Below, piece by piece: positions 22,473 to 30,962 of a stretch of 64,000 nt of DNA (position 1 is its first letter; each line of letters starts with the position of its first letter). The translations under genes and the position numbers were made by a program. The notes under the pieces were generated by a model that was given only the letters and a program-made list of their open reading frames with translations, did no database searches and was not told the origin of the DNA. This stretch comes from Jatrophihabitans sp963776855 (lineage in GTDB: Bacteria; Actinomycetota; Actinomycetes; Mycobacteriales; Jatrophihabitantaceae): the NCBI GenBank assembly GCA_963776855.1, contig CAVZOC010000004.1, positions 310,001 through 374,000 of the forward strand, given 5' to 3'.

Positions 22473-23326
22473 CGCGCGCGTCTTCACCCTCGTCGGACCC
22501 CGCGGCCACGGCCGCGTCCTCGACATCGCAAGGCAAGCCGACCCGGGACCACGGCGAGGCTGCGAAGCTTCTGGCCGAGCTGCACGACCTCCCGGACGAC
22601 AGCCCGCGCCGGGCCACGCTGCGCGACCAGCTGGTCGAGCTGCACATGCCCCTGGTCGTCTACCTGGCCCGTCGCTTCTCCGGGCGCAACGAGCCCATGA
22701 ACGACCTGGTGCAGGTGGGCGCGATCGGCCTGATCAAGGCGATCGACCGGTTCGACCCCGAGCGCAAGCTGGAGTTCTCGACCTACGCCACCCCGACCAT
22801 CCTCGGCGAGATCAAGCGTCACTTCCGCGACACCGGCTGGCTGATCCACGTGCCGCGCCGCGCGCAGGAGCTGCAGACGACCTTGAACGCGGCCCGGGCC
22901 GACCTCAGCCAGGAGCTGGGGCGGGCCCCGACGGTCAAGGAGATCTCCGCCCGGATCGACGTGGACGAGGACACGGTGCTGGAGGCGCTGGACGCCGCCC
23001 GCGCCTACTCCGGAGTGCCGATCGACGTCCTGGCCGCGCCCGGTGAGACCGTGCCGGAACACCCGATGCTCGGCATCACCGACGACGGATACGAGCAGGT
23101 CGAGCAGCGGGCGATGCTGCGCCGCGTCATCGCCAACCTGCCGGAGTCCGAACGTGAGATCCTGCTGCTGCGCTTCATCGCCAACAAGACGCAGACCGAG
23201 ATCGCCGCGATCGTCGGGGTGTCGCAGATGCAGGTGTCGCGGCTGGTGGCTCGCGGGCTGCGGCGGCTGCGCGAGAGCCTCGGCGCACCCGAGCCGCCGA
23301 CCGAGCCGCGGCGTCGGCGTAGCTGA
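22469..23326 (+). CDS. RNA polymerase sigma factor, SigB/F/G type
   Basis: 285 residues. Region 2 (VQVGAIGLIKAIDRFDP, FSTYATPTILGEIKRHF), region 3 and region 4 (QTEIAAIVGVSQMQVSRLVARGLRRLRESL) are all present. GTG start overlaps the anti-sigma stop, the standard partner-switch arrangement. Group-3 sigma factors of this type control general stress, osmotic and developmental responses. No GTTT-N15-GGGTAT autoregulatory promoter was seen immediately upstream. Confidence 0.93.
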   Translation: MTRASSPSSDPAATAASSTSQGKPTRDHGEAAKLLAELHDLPDDSPRRATLRDQLVELHMPLVVYLARRFSGRNEPMNDLVQVGAIGLIKAIDRFDPERKLEFSTYATPTILGEIKRHFRDTGWLIHVPRRAQELQTTLNAARADLSQELGRAPTVKEISARIDVDEDTVLEALDAARAYSGVPIDVLAAPGETVPEHPMLGITDDGYEQVEQRAMLRRVIANLPESEREILLLRFIANKTQTEIAAIVGVSQMQVSRLVARGLRRLRESLGAPEPPTEPRRRRS

Positions 23327-23353
23327 TCGCCCACCGCCGTTTCCCAGGGCCGG

Positions 23354-23782
23354 TCAGCCGCTGCGGTCGCGCTCCAGCACCGCGCGGACCGGCGGCGTGA
23401 ACAGCAGGTAGAGCGTGGCCAGGGCGGCCAGCAGCATCGGGCCGCCGTAGGCCACCTTCCCGGCCTGGATGCCGAGGCTGTAGGCCACCGGGACCGCCAG
23501 CACCTGCAGCACGACGACGGGCGTGCGGGCAGCCGGGCGCAGCAGCAGCAGGCCGCGCGCACCCAGCAGCAGCACCACGGCGGCGAGCAGCACCATCGCG
23601 CCGTCCAGCAGGCCGCGGCCGACGCTCTCGGGCGTGCCGAAGGCGGTGCTGAACAGCACGAAGCCGCCGACCGCGAGCAGGGCGCCGGCCTCCAGCACGA
23701 GGATCACGCAGGCCACCCGCAGCGGTCGCGGCGGAGCGACCGGCCGGTCGTCGTCCGCGTCGGTCGCCGGGTCGTCTGCCAC
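23354..23782 (-). CDS. Four-helix integral membrane protein, uncharacterised
   Basis: 142 residues, four hydrophobic segments after an acidic N-terminus (MADDPATDADDD). No recognised domain. Its size and place beside a diacylglycerol-kinase-like gene match, in my recollection, the membrane protein found next to the mycobacterial homologues. TACCCT lies 8 nt before the GTG start, so a leaderless mRNA is probable. Convergent with the sigma gene. Confidence 0.7.
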   Translation of the reverse strand: MADDPATDADDDRPVAPPRPLRVACVILVLEAGALLAVGGFVLFSTAFGTPESVGRGLLDGAMVLLAAVVLLLGARGLLLLRPAARTPVVVLQVLAVPVAYSLGIQAGKVAYGGPMLLAALATLYLLFTPPVRAVLERDRSG

Positions 23783-23859
23783 GTCCCCCGAGGGTAGTCG
23801 GGCCGGCGAGCAGCCCGGCCCGGCCAGCGTCCGGTTCTCGGCCAGTAGGCTCGCAGATC

Positions 23860-24798
23860 ATGCGCGTCCTCGTCGTGACCAACCCGCGCGCCACGGCGAT
23901 GAGCGACCGTGAACGGGACGTCCTGACGCACGCACTGGGCGACGACGCGCAGCTGCGGATTGCCGAGACCGAGAACCGCGGTCACGCCGCCGCCCTCGCG
24001 TGCCGGGCCATGCGGCACGGCACGGACGTGGTGGTCGCGCTCGGCGGCGACGGCACCGTCAACGAGGTCATCAACGGGCTGCTCACCGACGGCGTCCACG
24101 ACCGGGTGCCGGCGCTCGGCCTGGTGCCCGCCGGATCCACGAACGTCTTCGTCCGCGCGCTGGGCCTGCCGAACGACCCGATCGAGGCGACCGGGTCGCT
24201 GCTGGAGGGGCTGCGAGCGGGCACGCGGCGCACGGTCAGCCTCGGGCTCGCCGACGACCGGTACTTCTGCTTCGCCGCCGGGCTCGGCTTCGACGGCGCC
24301 GTCGTGCACGGGGTCGAGCGCAAGCGGCGCCAAGGGAAGCAGTCGAACCATGTGCTCTACGCCCGCGTCGGCGTCCGGGAGTTCTTCGCCGGCGACCGGC
24401 GCCACCCGAAGCTGCACGTGCAGCTGCCCGACGGCACCACCCGGGACGGGGTCTACTTCGCCATCGTCGCCAACGCCGACCCGTGGACCTACGCCGGCAA
24501 CCGGCCGCTGCGCCCCACCCCCGAGACCACGTTCGACACCGGTCTCGGGCTCTACGCCCGCCGGCGCATGGGCACGGTCGGCATGCTGCTGAGCGTGGCG
24601 CGGCTGTCGGGGGCGCACCCCCGTATCGGCCGGTTCGGGGCGTACACGGCACACGACCTCGAGTCCCTCACGCTGGTCGCGGACGAGCCCCTGCCCTTCC
24701 AGGTCGACGGGGACGCACTCGACACCCGGCAGAAGGTCACCTTCCGCTCCGTCCCCGCGGCGCTGCGGGTCGTGGTCGCGCCCGTCACACCCGGCTGA
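23860..24798 (+). CDS. Diacylglycerol kinase family protein (lipid kinase)
   Basis: 312 residues. Catalytic domain with the nucleotide motif VVVALGGDGTVNEVINGL and LGLVPAGSTNVFVRALGLP, then the family's C-terminal beta-sandwich ending QVDGDAL. Phosphorylates diacylglycerol or a sphingoid-like lipid at the membrane. TAGGCT 8 nt before the ATG, no Shine-Dalgarno. Followed by a 353-nt non-coding region leading to whiB1. Confidence 0.88.
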   Translation: MRVLVVTNPRATAMSDRERDVLTHALGDDAQLRIAETENRGHAAALACRAMRHGTDVVVALGGDGTVNEVINGLLTDGVHDRVPALGLVPAGSTNVFVRALGLPNDPIEATGSLLEGLRAGTRRTVSLGLADDRYFCFAAGLGFDGAVVHGVERKRRQGKQSNHVLYARVGVREFFAGDRRHPKLHVQLPDGTTRDGVYFAIVANADPWTYAGNRPLRPTPETTFDTGLGLYARRRMGTVGMLLSVARLSGAHPRIGRFGAYTAHDLESLTLVADEPLPFQVDGDALDTRQKVTFRSVPAALRVVVAPVTPG

Positions 24799-25151
24799 CG
24801 AAACTGGGCACATCGTCGCCCCCGTGACTAGAGTCAAAGGTTGCACTCGACCGATGCCCCGTGGACGCGTAACGTCCCCCACGCCGACTGGCAGTGACCG
24901 TGGGGGGTTCCGGTCCCGAGCCGACCGAGTGCAGGAACACAGCGCGACCGCACGTCTTTCGAGCCCGACCCTGACCTACAAAGCTGCATACACGATTGCG
25001 ACGCGACCTGCCGGATGTTCGGGGTGGCATCGGCCTTGGCGGTGATGCTCATCGCCTTGAAACCGCGCCGCAGCTCGTGAAAGGATTCACAAGCGTGGCA
25101 GATTGCGCCCACCGCGCACCGACACCACGCTGAGTGAGGAGCGATTTACCG
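24799..25151 (+). promoter_or_regulatory. 353-nt intergenic leader of whiB1
   Basis: No open reading frame of note. It holds a strong stem (24876-24883 CCCCCACG with 24899-24906 CGTGGGGG, 15-nt loop), a CRP-like site at 25076-25091 and a GAGGAG Shine-Dalgarno about 10 nt before the whiB1 ATG. This is the longest regulatory gap in the core part of the window, as expected for a tightly controlled WhiB gene. Confidence 0.6.
25076..25091. promoter_or_regulatory. CRP-like binding site upstream of whiB1
   Basis: CGTGA-N6-TCACA, one mismatch from the CRP consensus TGTGA-N6-TCACA. Its right edge is 60 bases before the whiB1 ATG. In Mycobacterium tuberculosis the whiB1 promoter is known to be bound by the cAMP receptor protein, so the position is meaningful. 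Confidence 0.65.
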
Positions 25152-25403
25152 ATGGATTGGCGGCACCGCGCGATATGCCGTGACGAGGACCCGGAGCTGT
25201 TCTTCCCGATCGGGAACACCGGGCCCGCGATACTGCAGATCGAGCAGGCGAAGGCAGTCTGCCGACGCTGCCCGGTCGTCCAGGAGTGCCTGACATGGGC
25301 CCTGGAATCCGGTCAGGACGCCGGCGTCTGGGGCGGCCTGTCCGAAGACGAGCGCCGCGCGCTCAAGCGCCGCAACGCCCGCGCTCGCGCCCGGCTGGCC
25401 TGA
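25152..25403 (+). CDS. whiB1: WhiB1-family iron-sulfur transcription factor
   Basis: 83 residues. The four cluster cysteines are Cys9, Cys37, Cys40 and Cys46, followed by the GVWGG turn and a basic C-terminal tail (RRALKRRNARARARL) for DNA contact. The sequence is very close to WhiB1/WblE (DWRHRAICRDEDPELFFP opening), an essential NO-responsive regulator that binds the major sigma factor. Start at 25152 fits the GAGGAG spacing better than an ATG 18 bases earlier. Confidence 0.96.
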   Translation: MDWRHRAICRDEDPELFFPIGNTGPAILQIEQAKAVCRRCPVVQECLTWALESGQDAGVWGGLSEDERRALKRRNARARARLA

Positions 25404-25459
25404 GGCCCTTCCGGCCCTGATTCTCCTGAGGCACTGAGGCCCCTGAGGCACTGGCGGGT

Positions 25460-26986
25460 CTAGCCGCCGGGGGTCTCCCGGACCCGGCGGGCCACGGGCA
25501 TCGTCAGCACCGCGTCCGTCCCCGTGGCCAGCTCGGCCTCGGTGGGGCGGTAGTCCACCTCGCCACCGAGTTCGGCGGTCACCAGCGTCTGCACGATCGA
25601 CAGCCCCAGCCGGTCGGCCTTGGCGCCGCTGAAGCCCTCCGGCAGGCCGACACCGTCGTCGCGCACCGTCACCTGCAGCTCCCCGCGCCGCCGCTGCGCG
25701 AGCACCGTCACCGCCCCGGCCCGGCCGTCGGGGAAGGCGTGCTCGATGGCGTTCTGCACCAGCTCGGTGACCACGAGCACCAGCGGGGTGGCCGAGGCGG
25801 CCGGGATCTCGCCGAAACTGCCCTCCCGGTGGGCTACGACCCGCTCTTCCGAGCCCATGACGTCCGCCAGCATGCTCAGCAGCCGGTCGACGATGTCGTC
25901 GAAGTCGACCGCCTCGTCGATCGAGACCGACAGCGTCTCGTGCACCAGGGCAATCGACTGCACCCGGCGCATCGACTCCTCGAGCGCCAGCCGGGCTTCC
26001 GGCACCGCCACCCGCCGCGCCTGCAGCCGCAGCAGCGCCGCCACCGTCTGCAGGTTGTTCTTCACGCGATGGTGGATCTCGCGGATCGTCGCGTCCTTGC
26101 TGATGATCTGCCGGTCCCGGCGGCGCAGTTCGGTGACGTCCTGCATCAGCAGCAAGGCTCCGAGTGTCTCGCCGCGTGGCCGCAGCGGCCACGCCCGGAA
26201 CCAGATGGTGGTGCCCCCGCCCTCGACCTCGATGCTGGCCGGGTGGCCGCCGTCGATGGCGTCGGCGATGGAACCGGCGAGGTCGCCTGCGTCGAACGGG
26301 TCGTCGGCGACGGTGCTGGTCAGGGCCGCGACCGGCTCGCCGAGCACCGGGCCGGTGACGCCGAGCCGGCTGAACGCCGACAGCGCGTTGGGGCTGGCGT
26401 AGATGATCGTGCCGTCGGGCTCCAGGCGGACCAGCCCGTCGCCGACGCGCGGTCCGCTGCTCTCCTCGTAGCCGGAATCGATCGCCGGGAACGTGCCGTC
26501 GGCGATCATCCCGGCGAGGTCGGCGGCGCTCTGCAGGTAGACCAGCTCGAGCTGGCTCGGGGTGCGGACGCTGGCCAGGTTCGCGTCCCGGCCGACGACC
26601 GCGATGACCTCGTCGTCGCAGACCACCGGGATGGCCTCCCGCCGGATCGGCAGGTCGCCCTCCCAGTCCGGGTCGACCTCGCGGAAGATCCGCCGCTCGG
26701 AGAAGGCGATTCGCAGCGGGGCCATCCGGTTGCCCTGCAGCACGACGCCGACCTGGTCGCTCTGGTAGGCGGTGGGGCCGGTGGTGGGGCGGCACTGCGC
26801 GACGCAGACGAAGCCGGGAACGCTGCCCCCCTCCCCCGCCGGCACCGCGATCGGTACCCACAGCAGCAGGTCGGCGAAGGCGAGGTCGGCCAGGAGTTGC
26901 CACTCGCCGACGAGCCGGGTGATGTGATCGACCTGGGCGTCGTCGAGTGAGGTTCGCACGGCAAGCGTGTCGGTGAGCGTGGACAC
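25460..26986 (-). CDS. pdtaS: PdtaS-type sensor histidine kinase
   Basis: 508 residues: N-terminal GAF-like histidine-kinase-N domain (to about 165), PAS domain (about 185-300), then HisKA_2 with the phospho-acceptor region IREIHHRVKNNLQTV and an HATPase domain (ELVQNAIEHAF, DDGVGLPEGF). The partner in mycobacteria is the RNA-binding response regulator PdtaR with an ANTAR domain, which is not in this window. Convergent with whiB1, as in mycobacteria. No membrane segment, so it is a soluble sensor. Confidence 0.93.
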   Translation of the reverse strand: MSTLTDTLAVRTSLDDAQVDHITRLVGEWQLLADLAFADLLLWVPIAVPAGEGGSVPGFVCVAQCRPTTGPTAYQSDQVGVVLQGNRMAPLRIAFSERRIFREVDPDWEGDLPIRREAIPVVCDDEVIAVVGRDANLASVRTPSQLELVYLQSAADLAGMIADGTFPAIDSGYEESSGPRVGDGLVRLEPDGTIIYASPNALSAFSRLGVTGPVLGEPVAALTSTVADDPFDAGDLAGSIADAIDGGHPASIEVEGGGTTIWFRAWPLRPRGETLGALLLMQDVTELRRRDRQIISKDATIREIHHRVKNNLQTVAALLRLQARRVAVPEARLALEESMRRVQSIALVHETLSVSIDEAVDFDDIVDRLLSMLADVMGSEERVVAHREGSFGEIPAASATPLVLVVTELVQNAIEHAFPDGRAGAVTVLAQRRRGELQVTVRDDGVGLPEGFSGAKADRLGLSIVQTLVTAELGGEVDYRPTEAELATGTDAVLTMPVARRVRETPGG

Positions 26987-27076
26987 AGGGTGAGCCTGCC
27001 ATCCGTGCGCCGCGGCGTAACAACGGTACCGGCGCCGTCGGGCGATCGGCCGGGTGACGGCCGGTTACGGTGAGGC

Positions 27077-27565
27077 GTGTTCCACATCGTGTTCGTCGAG
27101 CCGCGGATCCCTCCGAACACCGGCAACGCGATCCGGCTCTCGGCCGCGACCGGCGCCCACCTGCACCTGGTCGAGCCGTTGGGATTCACGCTGAGCGACG
27201 CCCACCTGCGGCGGGCCGGGCTGGACTACCACGACCTCGCCACCGTGACCGTCCACCCGGGGCTGCCCGCGCTGTGGTCCGCTCTCGCGGCGACCACCGG
27301 CGGCGGCGTGCCTCGCGCGTTCGCGTTCACGGCGTCCGCGACGGTGCCCTACACCGAGATCGCGTTCCGCCCGGGGGACGCGCTGATCTTCGGCCCCGAG
27401 CCCGGCGACCTCGCCGAGGAGGTGCTGCACCACCCGCAGGTCACCGAGCGGCTCAGAATTCCGATGCTGCCGGGGCGACGCTCGCTCAACCTGGCCAACT
27501 CGGCCGCCATCGCCGTCTACGAGGCCTGGCGGCAGCAGGGGTTCAGCGGCGTCGCAGGCCACTGA
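27077..27565 (+). CDS. trmL: tRNA (cytidine(34)-2'-O)-methyltransferase (TrmL/SPOUT)
   Basis: 162 residues, single SPOUT domain: NTGNAIRLSAATGA, FGPEPGDL and the knot-forming IPMLPGRRSLNLANSAAI. It 2'-O-methylates the wobble base of leucine tRNAs. GTG start with TACGGT 5 nt upstream, suggesting a leaderless mRNA. It is divergent from pdtaS and convergent with the rsrA-sigR pair. Confidence 0.9.
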   Translation: MFHIVFVEPRIPPNTGNAIRLSAATGAHLHLVEPLGFTLSDAHLRRAGLDYHDLATVTVHPGLPALWSALAATTGGGVPRAFAFTASATVPYTEIAFRPGDALIFGPEPGDLAEEVLHHPQVTERLRIPMLPGRRSLNLANSAAIAVYEAWRQQGFSGVAGH

Positions 27566-27600
27566 GCGCCACGGGCCGCAGCGTCGGGGCCCGGAGGGAG

Positions 27601-27882
27601 TCAGTCGCGGGGAGTCACGTCGACCGAGATCTCGGTCAGCCGCACCCGGATCCGCTCGTGCAGGTGGGCCGGCGCGCGTTCGCCGCTGCAGCAGCGGGAG
27701 ATCAGCGCCCGGACGTCCTGCTCCAGGCCGTAGTGGCGCAGGCACGGCGCGCAGGCGTCGAGGTGGGCCTGGATGCGGTCGCGCAACTCGTCGTCGCGGG
27801 TCTCGTCGTCCAGGAAGAGGTAGACGTCGGCGAGCACCGTCTCGCAGTCGATCCGGCCCGGCTCGAGGTCGAATTCGCTCAT
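27601..27882 (-). CDS. rsrA: Zinc anti-sigma factor of the RsrA/RshA type
   Basis: 93 residues. Contains the ZAS motif H40-x3-C44-x2-C47 (HLDACAPC) and an N-terminal Cys13, matching the zinc and redox-switch residues of RsrA. Under thiol oxidation it forms a disulfide, loses zinc and frees SigR. ATG overlaps the sigR stop by 4 bases (ATGA), giving co-translation and balanced amounts. Confidence 0.94.
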   Translation of the reverse strand: MSEFDLEPGRIDCETVLADVYLFLDDETRDDELRDRIQAHLDACAPCLRHYGLEQDVRALISRCCSGERAPAHLHERIRVRLTEISVDVTPRD

Positions 27883-28604
27883 CGCTCGTCACCCCCCGCG
27901 CCGGTCGGGATGAGCCCGCGGTCGCGGGCGTAGTCGGACAGCAGCGTCTGCAGCTGCCGGCGGCCGCGGTGCAGCCGGGACATCACGGTTCCGATCGGGG
28001 TGCCCATGATCTCGGCGATCTCCTTGTAGGCGAACCCCTCGACGTCGGCGAGGTAGACGGCCAGCCGGAAGTCCTCGGGCAGCGCCTGCAGCGCCTCCTT
28101 GACGTCCGAGTCCGGCAGGTGGTCCAGCGCCTCCATCTCGGCCGAGCGCAGCCCGCTCGACGAGTGCGATTCGGCCCGGGCCAGCTGCCAGTCCTCGACG
28201 TCCTCGTTGCCCGCCTCTTGGGGCTGGCGCTGCTTCTTGCGGTAGGTGTTGATGAAAGTGTTGGTGAGGATCCGGTACAGCCAGGCCTTGAGGTTGGTGC
28301 CCTCGGTGAACTGGTGGAAGGCGGCGTAGGCCTTCACGTAGGTCTCCTGGACGAGATCCTCGGCGTCGGACGGGTTGCGGGTCATCCGCATCGCGGCGGC
28401 GTAGAGCTGATCCACGAAGGGCATCGCATCCCGCTCGAAGCGGGCGCTCCGCTCCTCCGCCGTCTCTTCCGCCACCCTGTTCCTCTCGAACGTCTGCCGG
28501 CTCGTCGAATCGGAGACTATCGCGCTCGGCTCGAGCGGCTGCGGGAACGACCGGATCGCGGCGCTCACGCGACCGGATCGCTGTGGTGGTGCACTCACCG
28601 CCAT
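27879..28604 (-). CDS. sigR: ECF sigma factor SigR/SigH (thiol-oxidative stress)
   Basis: 241 residues. Region 2 is DAEDLVQETYVKAYAAFHQF, region 4 EGFAYKEIAEIMGTPIGTVMSRLHRGRRQL. It directs transcription of thioredoxin, mycothiol and proteostasis genes after disulfide stress. ATG at 28604 has AGGAG 9 nt upstream; an extended frame upstream is non-coding. A matching SigR promoter is found at 28641-28666, so it is autoregulated. Confidence 0.95.
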   Translation of the reverse strand: MAVSAPPQRSGRVSAAIRSFPQPLEPSAIVSDSTSRQTFERNRVAEETAEERSARFERDAMPFVDQLYAAAMRMTRNPSDAEDLVQETYVKAYAAFHQFTEGTNLKAWLYRILTNTFINTYRKKQRQPQEAGNEDVEDWQLARAESHSSSGLRSAEMEALDHLPDSDVKEALQALPEDFRLAVYLADVEGFAYKEIAEIMGTPIGTVMSRLHRGRRQLQTLLSDYARDRGLIPTGAGGDER

Positions 28605-28640
28605 ACTCACGCACTCCTTCCCACGGACGTCGACGGCTGT

Positions 28641-28666
28641 AACGGTGTCGGGCCGCCAGGCATTCC
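28641..28666 (-). promoter_or_regulatory. SigR-dependent autoregulatory promoter of sigR-rsrA
   Basis: On the minus strand: GGAAT (28662-28666), exactly 18 bases, then GTT (28641-28643), the SigR/SigH consensus. Its -10 element lies 36 nt before the sigR ATG. This gives positive feedback once RsrA is oxidised. Confidence 0.75.
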
Positions 28667-28705
28667 TGAACGCTCGCGTCCGGGCGGCGGCCCTACAGTC
28701 GGGGC

Positions 28706-29182
28706 ATGGCAAGCGGCACCCCGGCCACCGCAGTGCTGGCGCGCGAGGGAGTCCCGTTCACGCTTCACGCCTACGACCACGACCCGCGCGCCGAGGCCTT
28801 CGGCGAGGAGGCCGCTGCCGCCCTCGGGGTCGACCCGCTGCGAATGTTCAAGACGCTGATCGGCACGGTCGACGGGGCGCCGACGTGCGCCGTCGTCCCC
28901 GTGGCCGGCCGGCTGGATCTGAAGGCCTTCGCGGCCGTGGTGGGCGGTAAGCGGGCGGAGCTGGCCGAACCGGCCGCCGCGGCGCGCCTCACCGGCTACG
29001 TCATCGGCGGCATCTCGCCGATCGGGCAGAAGCAGTCGCTGCCGCTCGTGGCGGACGAGACCGTCGAACTGTTCGACACCGTCCTCGTCTCGGCGGGCCG
29101 GCGCGGGCTGCAGGTCGAGCTCGCCCCCCACGACCTGCTGCGGGTCACGGGCGGGCGGGTGGCCGCGATCGCCACCGACTGA
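28706..29182 (+). CDS. YbaK/EbsC-type Cys-tRNA deacylase
   Basis: 158 residues with the family core MFKTLIGTVDG and GGISPIGQKQSLP. Enzymes of this group hydrolyse Cys- or Ala-misacylated tRNA(Pro). ATG start preceded by TACAGT 6 nt upstream and no Shine-Dalgarno. It is divergent from sigR, and its upstream region contains the sigR promoter. Confidence 0.88.
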   Translation: MASGTPATAVLAREGVPFTLHAYDHDPRAEAFGEEAAAALGVDPLRMFKTLIGTVDGAPTCAVVPVAGRLDLKAFAAVVGGKRAELAEPAAAARLTGYVIGGISPIGQKQSLPLVADETVELFDTVLVSAGRRGLQVELAPHDLLRVTGGRVAAIATD

Positions 29183-29183
29183 C

Positions 29184-29233
29184 CCGCTTTTGGCGGCGGG
29201 ACTTGGCTATCGAAGTCACGCCGCCAAAAGCGG
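29184..29233. terminator. Bidirectional intrinsic terminator (perfect 15-bp stem)
   Basis: CCGCTTTTGGCGGCG and its exact complement, 20-nt loop. It fills the gap between the convergent ybaK-like and acyl-CoA synthetase genes, with the stem reaching the last base before the synthetase stop codon. The internal TTTT/AAAA run could serve as the weak tract on both strands. Confidence 0.85.
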
Positions 29234-30931
29234 CTACCGGAAGTCCTCGTCGCGGTACTCGCCGGCGGGACGGGTTCCGGCGTGCTCGGCCTCCGCCGTC
29301 CGCAGCTCGACCCGGCGGATCTTGCCGCTGATCGTCTTCGGCAGCTCGGCGAACTCCAGCCGCCGGATCCGCTTGTAGGCCGCCAGGTGCTCGCGGCAGA
29401 AGGCGAGGATGTCGCCGGCCAGCTCCTGGCTCGGTTCGGCGCCGGCGACGAGCACCACGTAGGCCTTGGGGACGGCCAGGCGCAGCTCGTCCGGGGCCGG
29501 GACCACGGCCGCCTCGGCCACCTTCGGGTGCTCGATGAGCACGCTCTCCAGCTCGAACGGACTGATCCGGTAGTCGCTGGCCTTGAAGACGTCGTCGGCG
29601 CGGCCGACGTAGGTGATGTAGCCGTCCGCGTCGCGGTTGGCGACGTCGCCGGTGTGGTAGCGGCCGCCGGCGAAGGCATCGGCGTTGCGGGAGTCGTCGC
29701 CGCGGTAGCCGACCATCAGCCCGACGGGGCGAGGGTCGCACTCGACGCAGATCTCGCCCTCGTCCGCGACCTCCTCGGTGGCGGGGTCGACGAGGGTGAT
29801 CCGGAAGCCGGGCATCGGGCGGCCCATGGAGCCGAGCTTGAGCCGCTGCCCGGGCGGGTTGCCGATCTGCAGGCTGGTCTCGGTCTGGCCGAAGCCGTCG
29901 CGGATGGTCAGCCCGAGGCCGCGCTGCACCGCCTCGATGACCTCGGGGTTGAGCGGCTCGCCGGCACCGACCAGCTCCCGCAGCGACAGCGTGTCCCGCC
30001 AGGCGGCGAGATCTTGCTGCACCAGCATCCGCCAGACCGTCGGCGGGGCGCAGAAGGTGGTCACCTTGGCGTCCCGCAGCACGTCGAGCATGGCCTGGGC
30101 GTCGAAGCGGGCGTAGTTGTAGAGGCAGATCGTCGCGCCGGCCAGCCAGGGCGCGAACACGCAGGACCAGGCGTGCTTCGCCCAGCCGGGGCTGGAGACG
30201 TTCAGGTGGACGTCGCCCGGCCGCAGCCCGATCCAGTACATCGTCGACAGGTGGCCGACGGGGTAGCTGGTGTGGGTGTGCTCGACCAGCTTCGGTAGGG
30301 CGGTCGTGCCGGAGGTGAAGTACAGCAGCAGCGGGTCGTCGGCGCGGGTGGGTTCCTCGTCGCGCACGAAGTCCTCGAGGTACTCGTGACTGTCGTCGTA
30401 CCGCACCCACCCCTCGACCGGCTCGCCGACGGCGATGCGCAGGTAGGAGCCGTGGACGTGCGCGAACCCCGCGGTGATGTCGCTGCGCGCGATCACGGCC
30501 CCGACACCGCCGCGGTCGATGCGGTCGCGCAGGTCGGCCTCGGCCAGCAGCGTCGTGGCCGGGATCATCACGGCGCCGATCTTCATCGCCGCGAGCGTCG
30601 TCTCCCACAGCTCGACCTGGTTGCCGAGCAGGACCAGGATGCGGGTGCCACGGCGGACGCCCTGGCCGCGCAACCAGGCGGCCAGCTGGGTGGAGCGGGA
30701 CGAGAGGTCCTCGAAGCTGTACGACGCGTCGGTGCCGTCGGCCTCGATGATGCGCAGCGCGGCCCGGTGCGGGTGCTCCGCGGCCAGCACGCCGTCGAAC
30801 CAGTCGAGCGCGAAGTTGAACGCCTCGGGCCGCGGCCACTCGAAGCGCGCGTAGGCGGTGTCGTAATCGGTGGCGTGCTCGAGCAGGAAGTCGCGGGCGG
30901 CGCGGAGCCGTTCGGCGGCGGGCATCGTCAT
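29234..30931 (-). CDS. AMP-dependent acyl-CoA synthetase (medium-chain type)
   Basis: 565 residues. Adenylation motifs YFTSGTTALPKLVEHTH (P-loop), GFGQTET and TGDVANRDADGYITYVGRADD, and the C-terminal lysine in ISGKIRRVEL. It activates a carboxylic acid to an acyl-CoA through an acyl-adenylate; chain length is not clear from sequence, but the family includes benzoate and medium-chain ligases. CAGGGT 6 nt before the ATG suggests a leaderless transcript. Confidence 0.9.
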   Translation of the reverse strand: MTMPAAERLRAARDFLLEHATDYDTAYARFEWPRPEAFNFALDWFDGVLAAEHPHRAALRIIEADGTDASYSFEDLSSRSTQLAAWLRGQGVRRGTRILVLLGNQVELWETTLAAMKIGAVMIPATTLLAEADLRDRIDRGGVGAVIARSDITAGFAHVHGSYLRIAVGEPVEGWVRYDDSHEYLEDFVRDEEPTRADDPLLLYFTSGTTALPKLVEHTHTSYPVGHLSTMYWIGLRPGDVHLNVSSPGWAKHAWSCVFAPWLAGATICLYNYARFDAQAMLDVLRDAKVTTFCAPPTVWRMLVQQDLAAWRDTLSLRELVGAGEPLNPEVIEAVQRGLGLTIRDGFGQTETSLQIGNPPGQRLKLGSMGRPMPGFRITLVDPATEEVADEGEICVECDPRPVGLMVGYRGDDSRNADAFAGGRYHTGDVANRDADGYITYVGRADDVFKASDYRISPFELESVLIEHPKVAEAAVVPAPDELRLAVPKAYVVLVAGAEPSQELAGDILAFCREHLAAYKRIRRLEFAELPKTISGKIRRVELRTAEAEHAGTRPAGEYRDEDFR

Positions 30932-30962
30932 GATCCGACCCTGGCATGCGCTGACCGCGAAG

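Noticed and set aside
24876..24906. Stem upstream of whiB1 as a known structured RNA (6C-type)
   Set aside because: Only one C/G-rich hairpin and no second matching hairpin were seen; it may simply terminate the lipid kinase gene.
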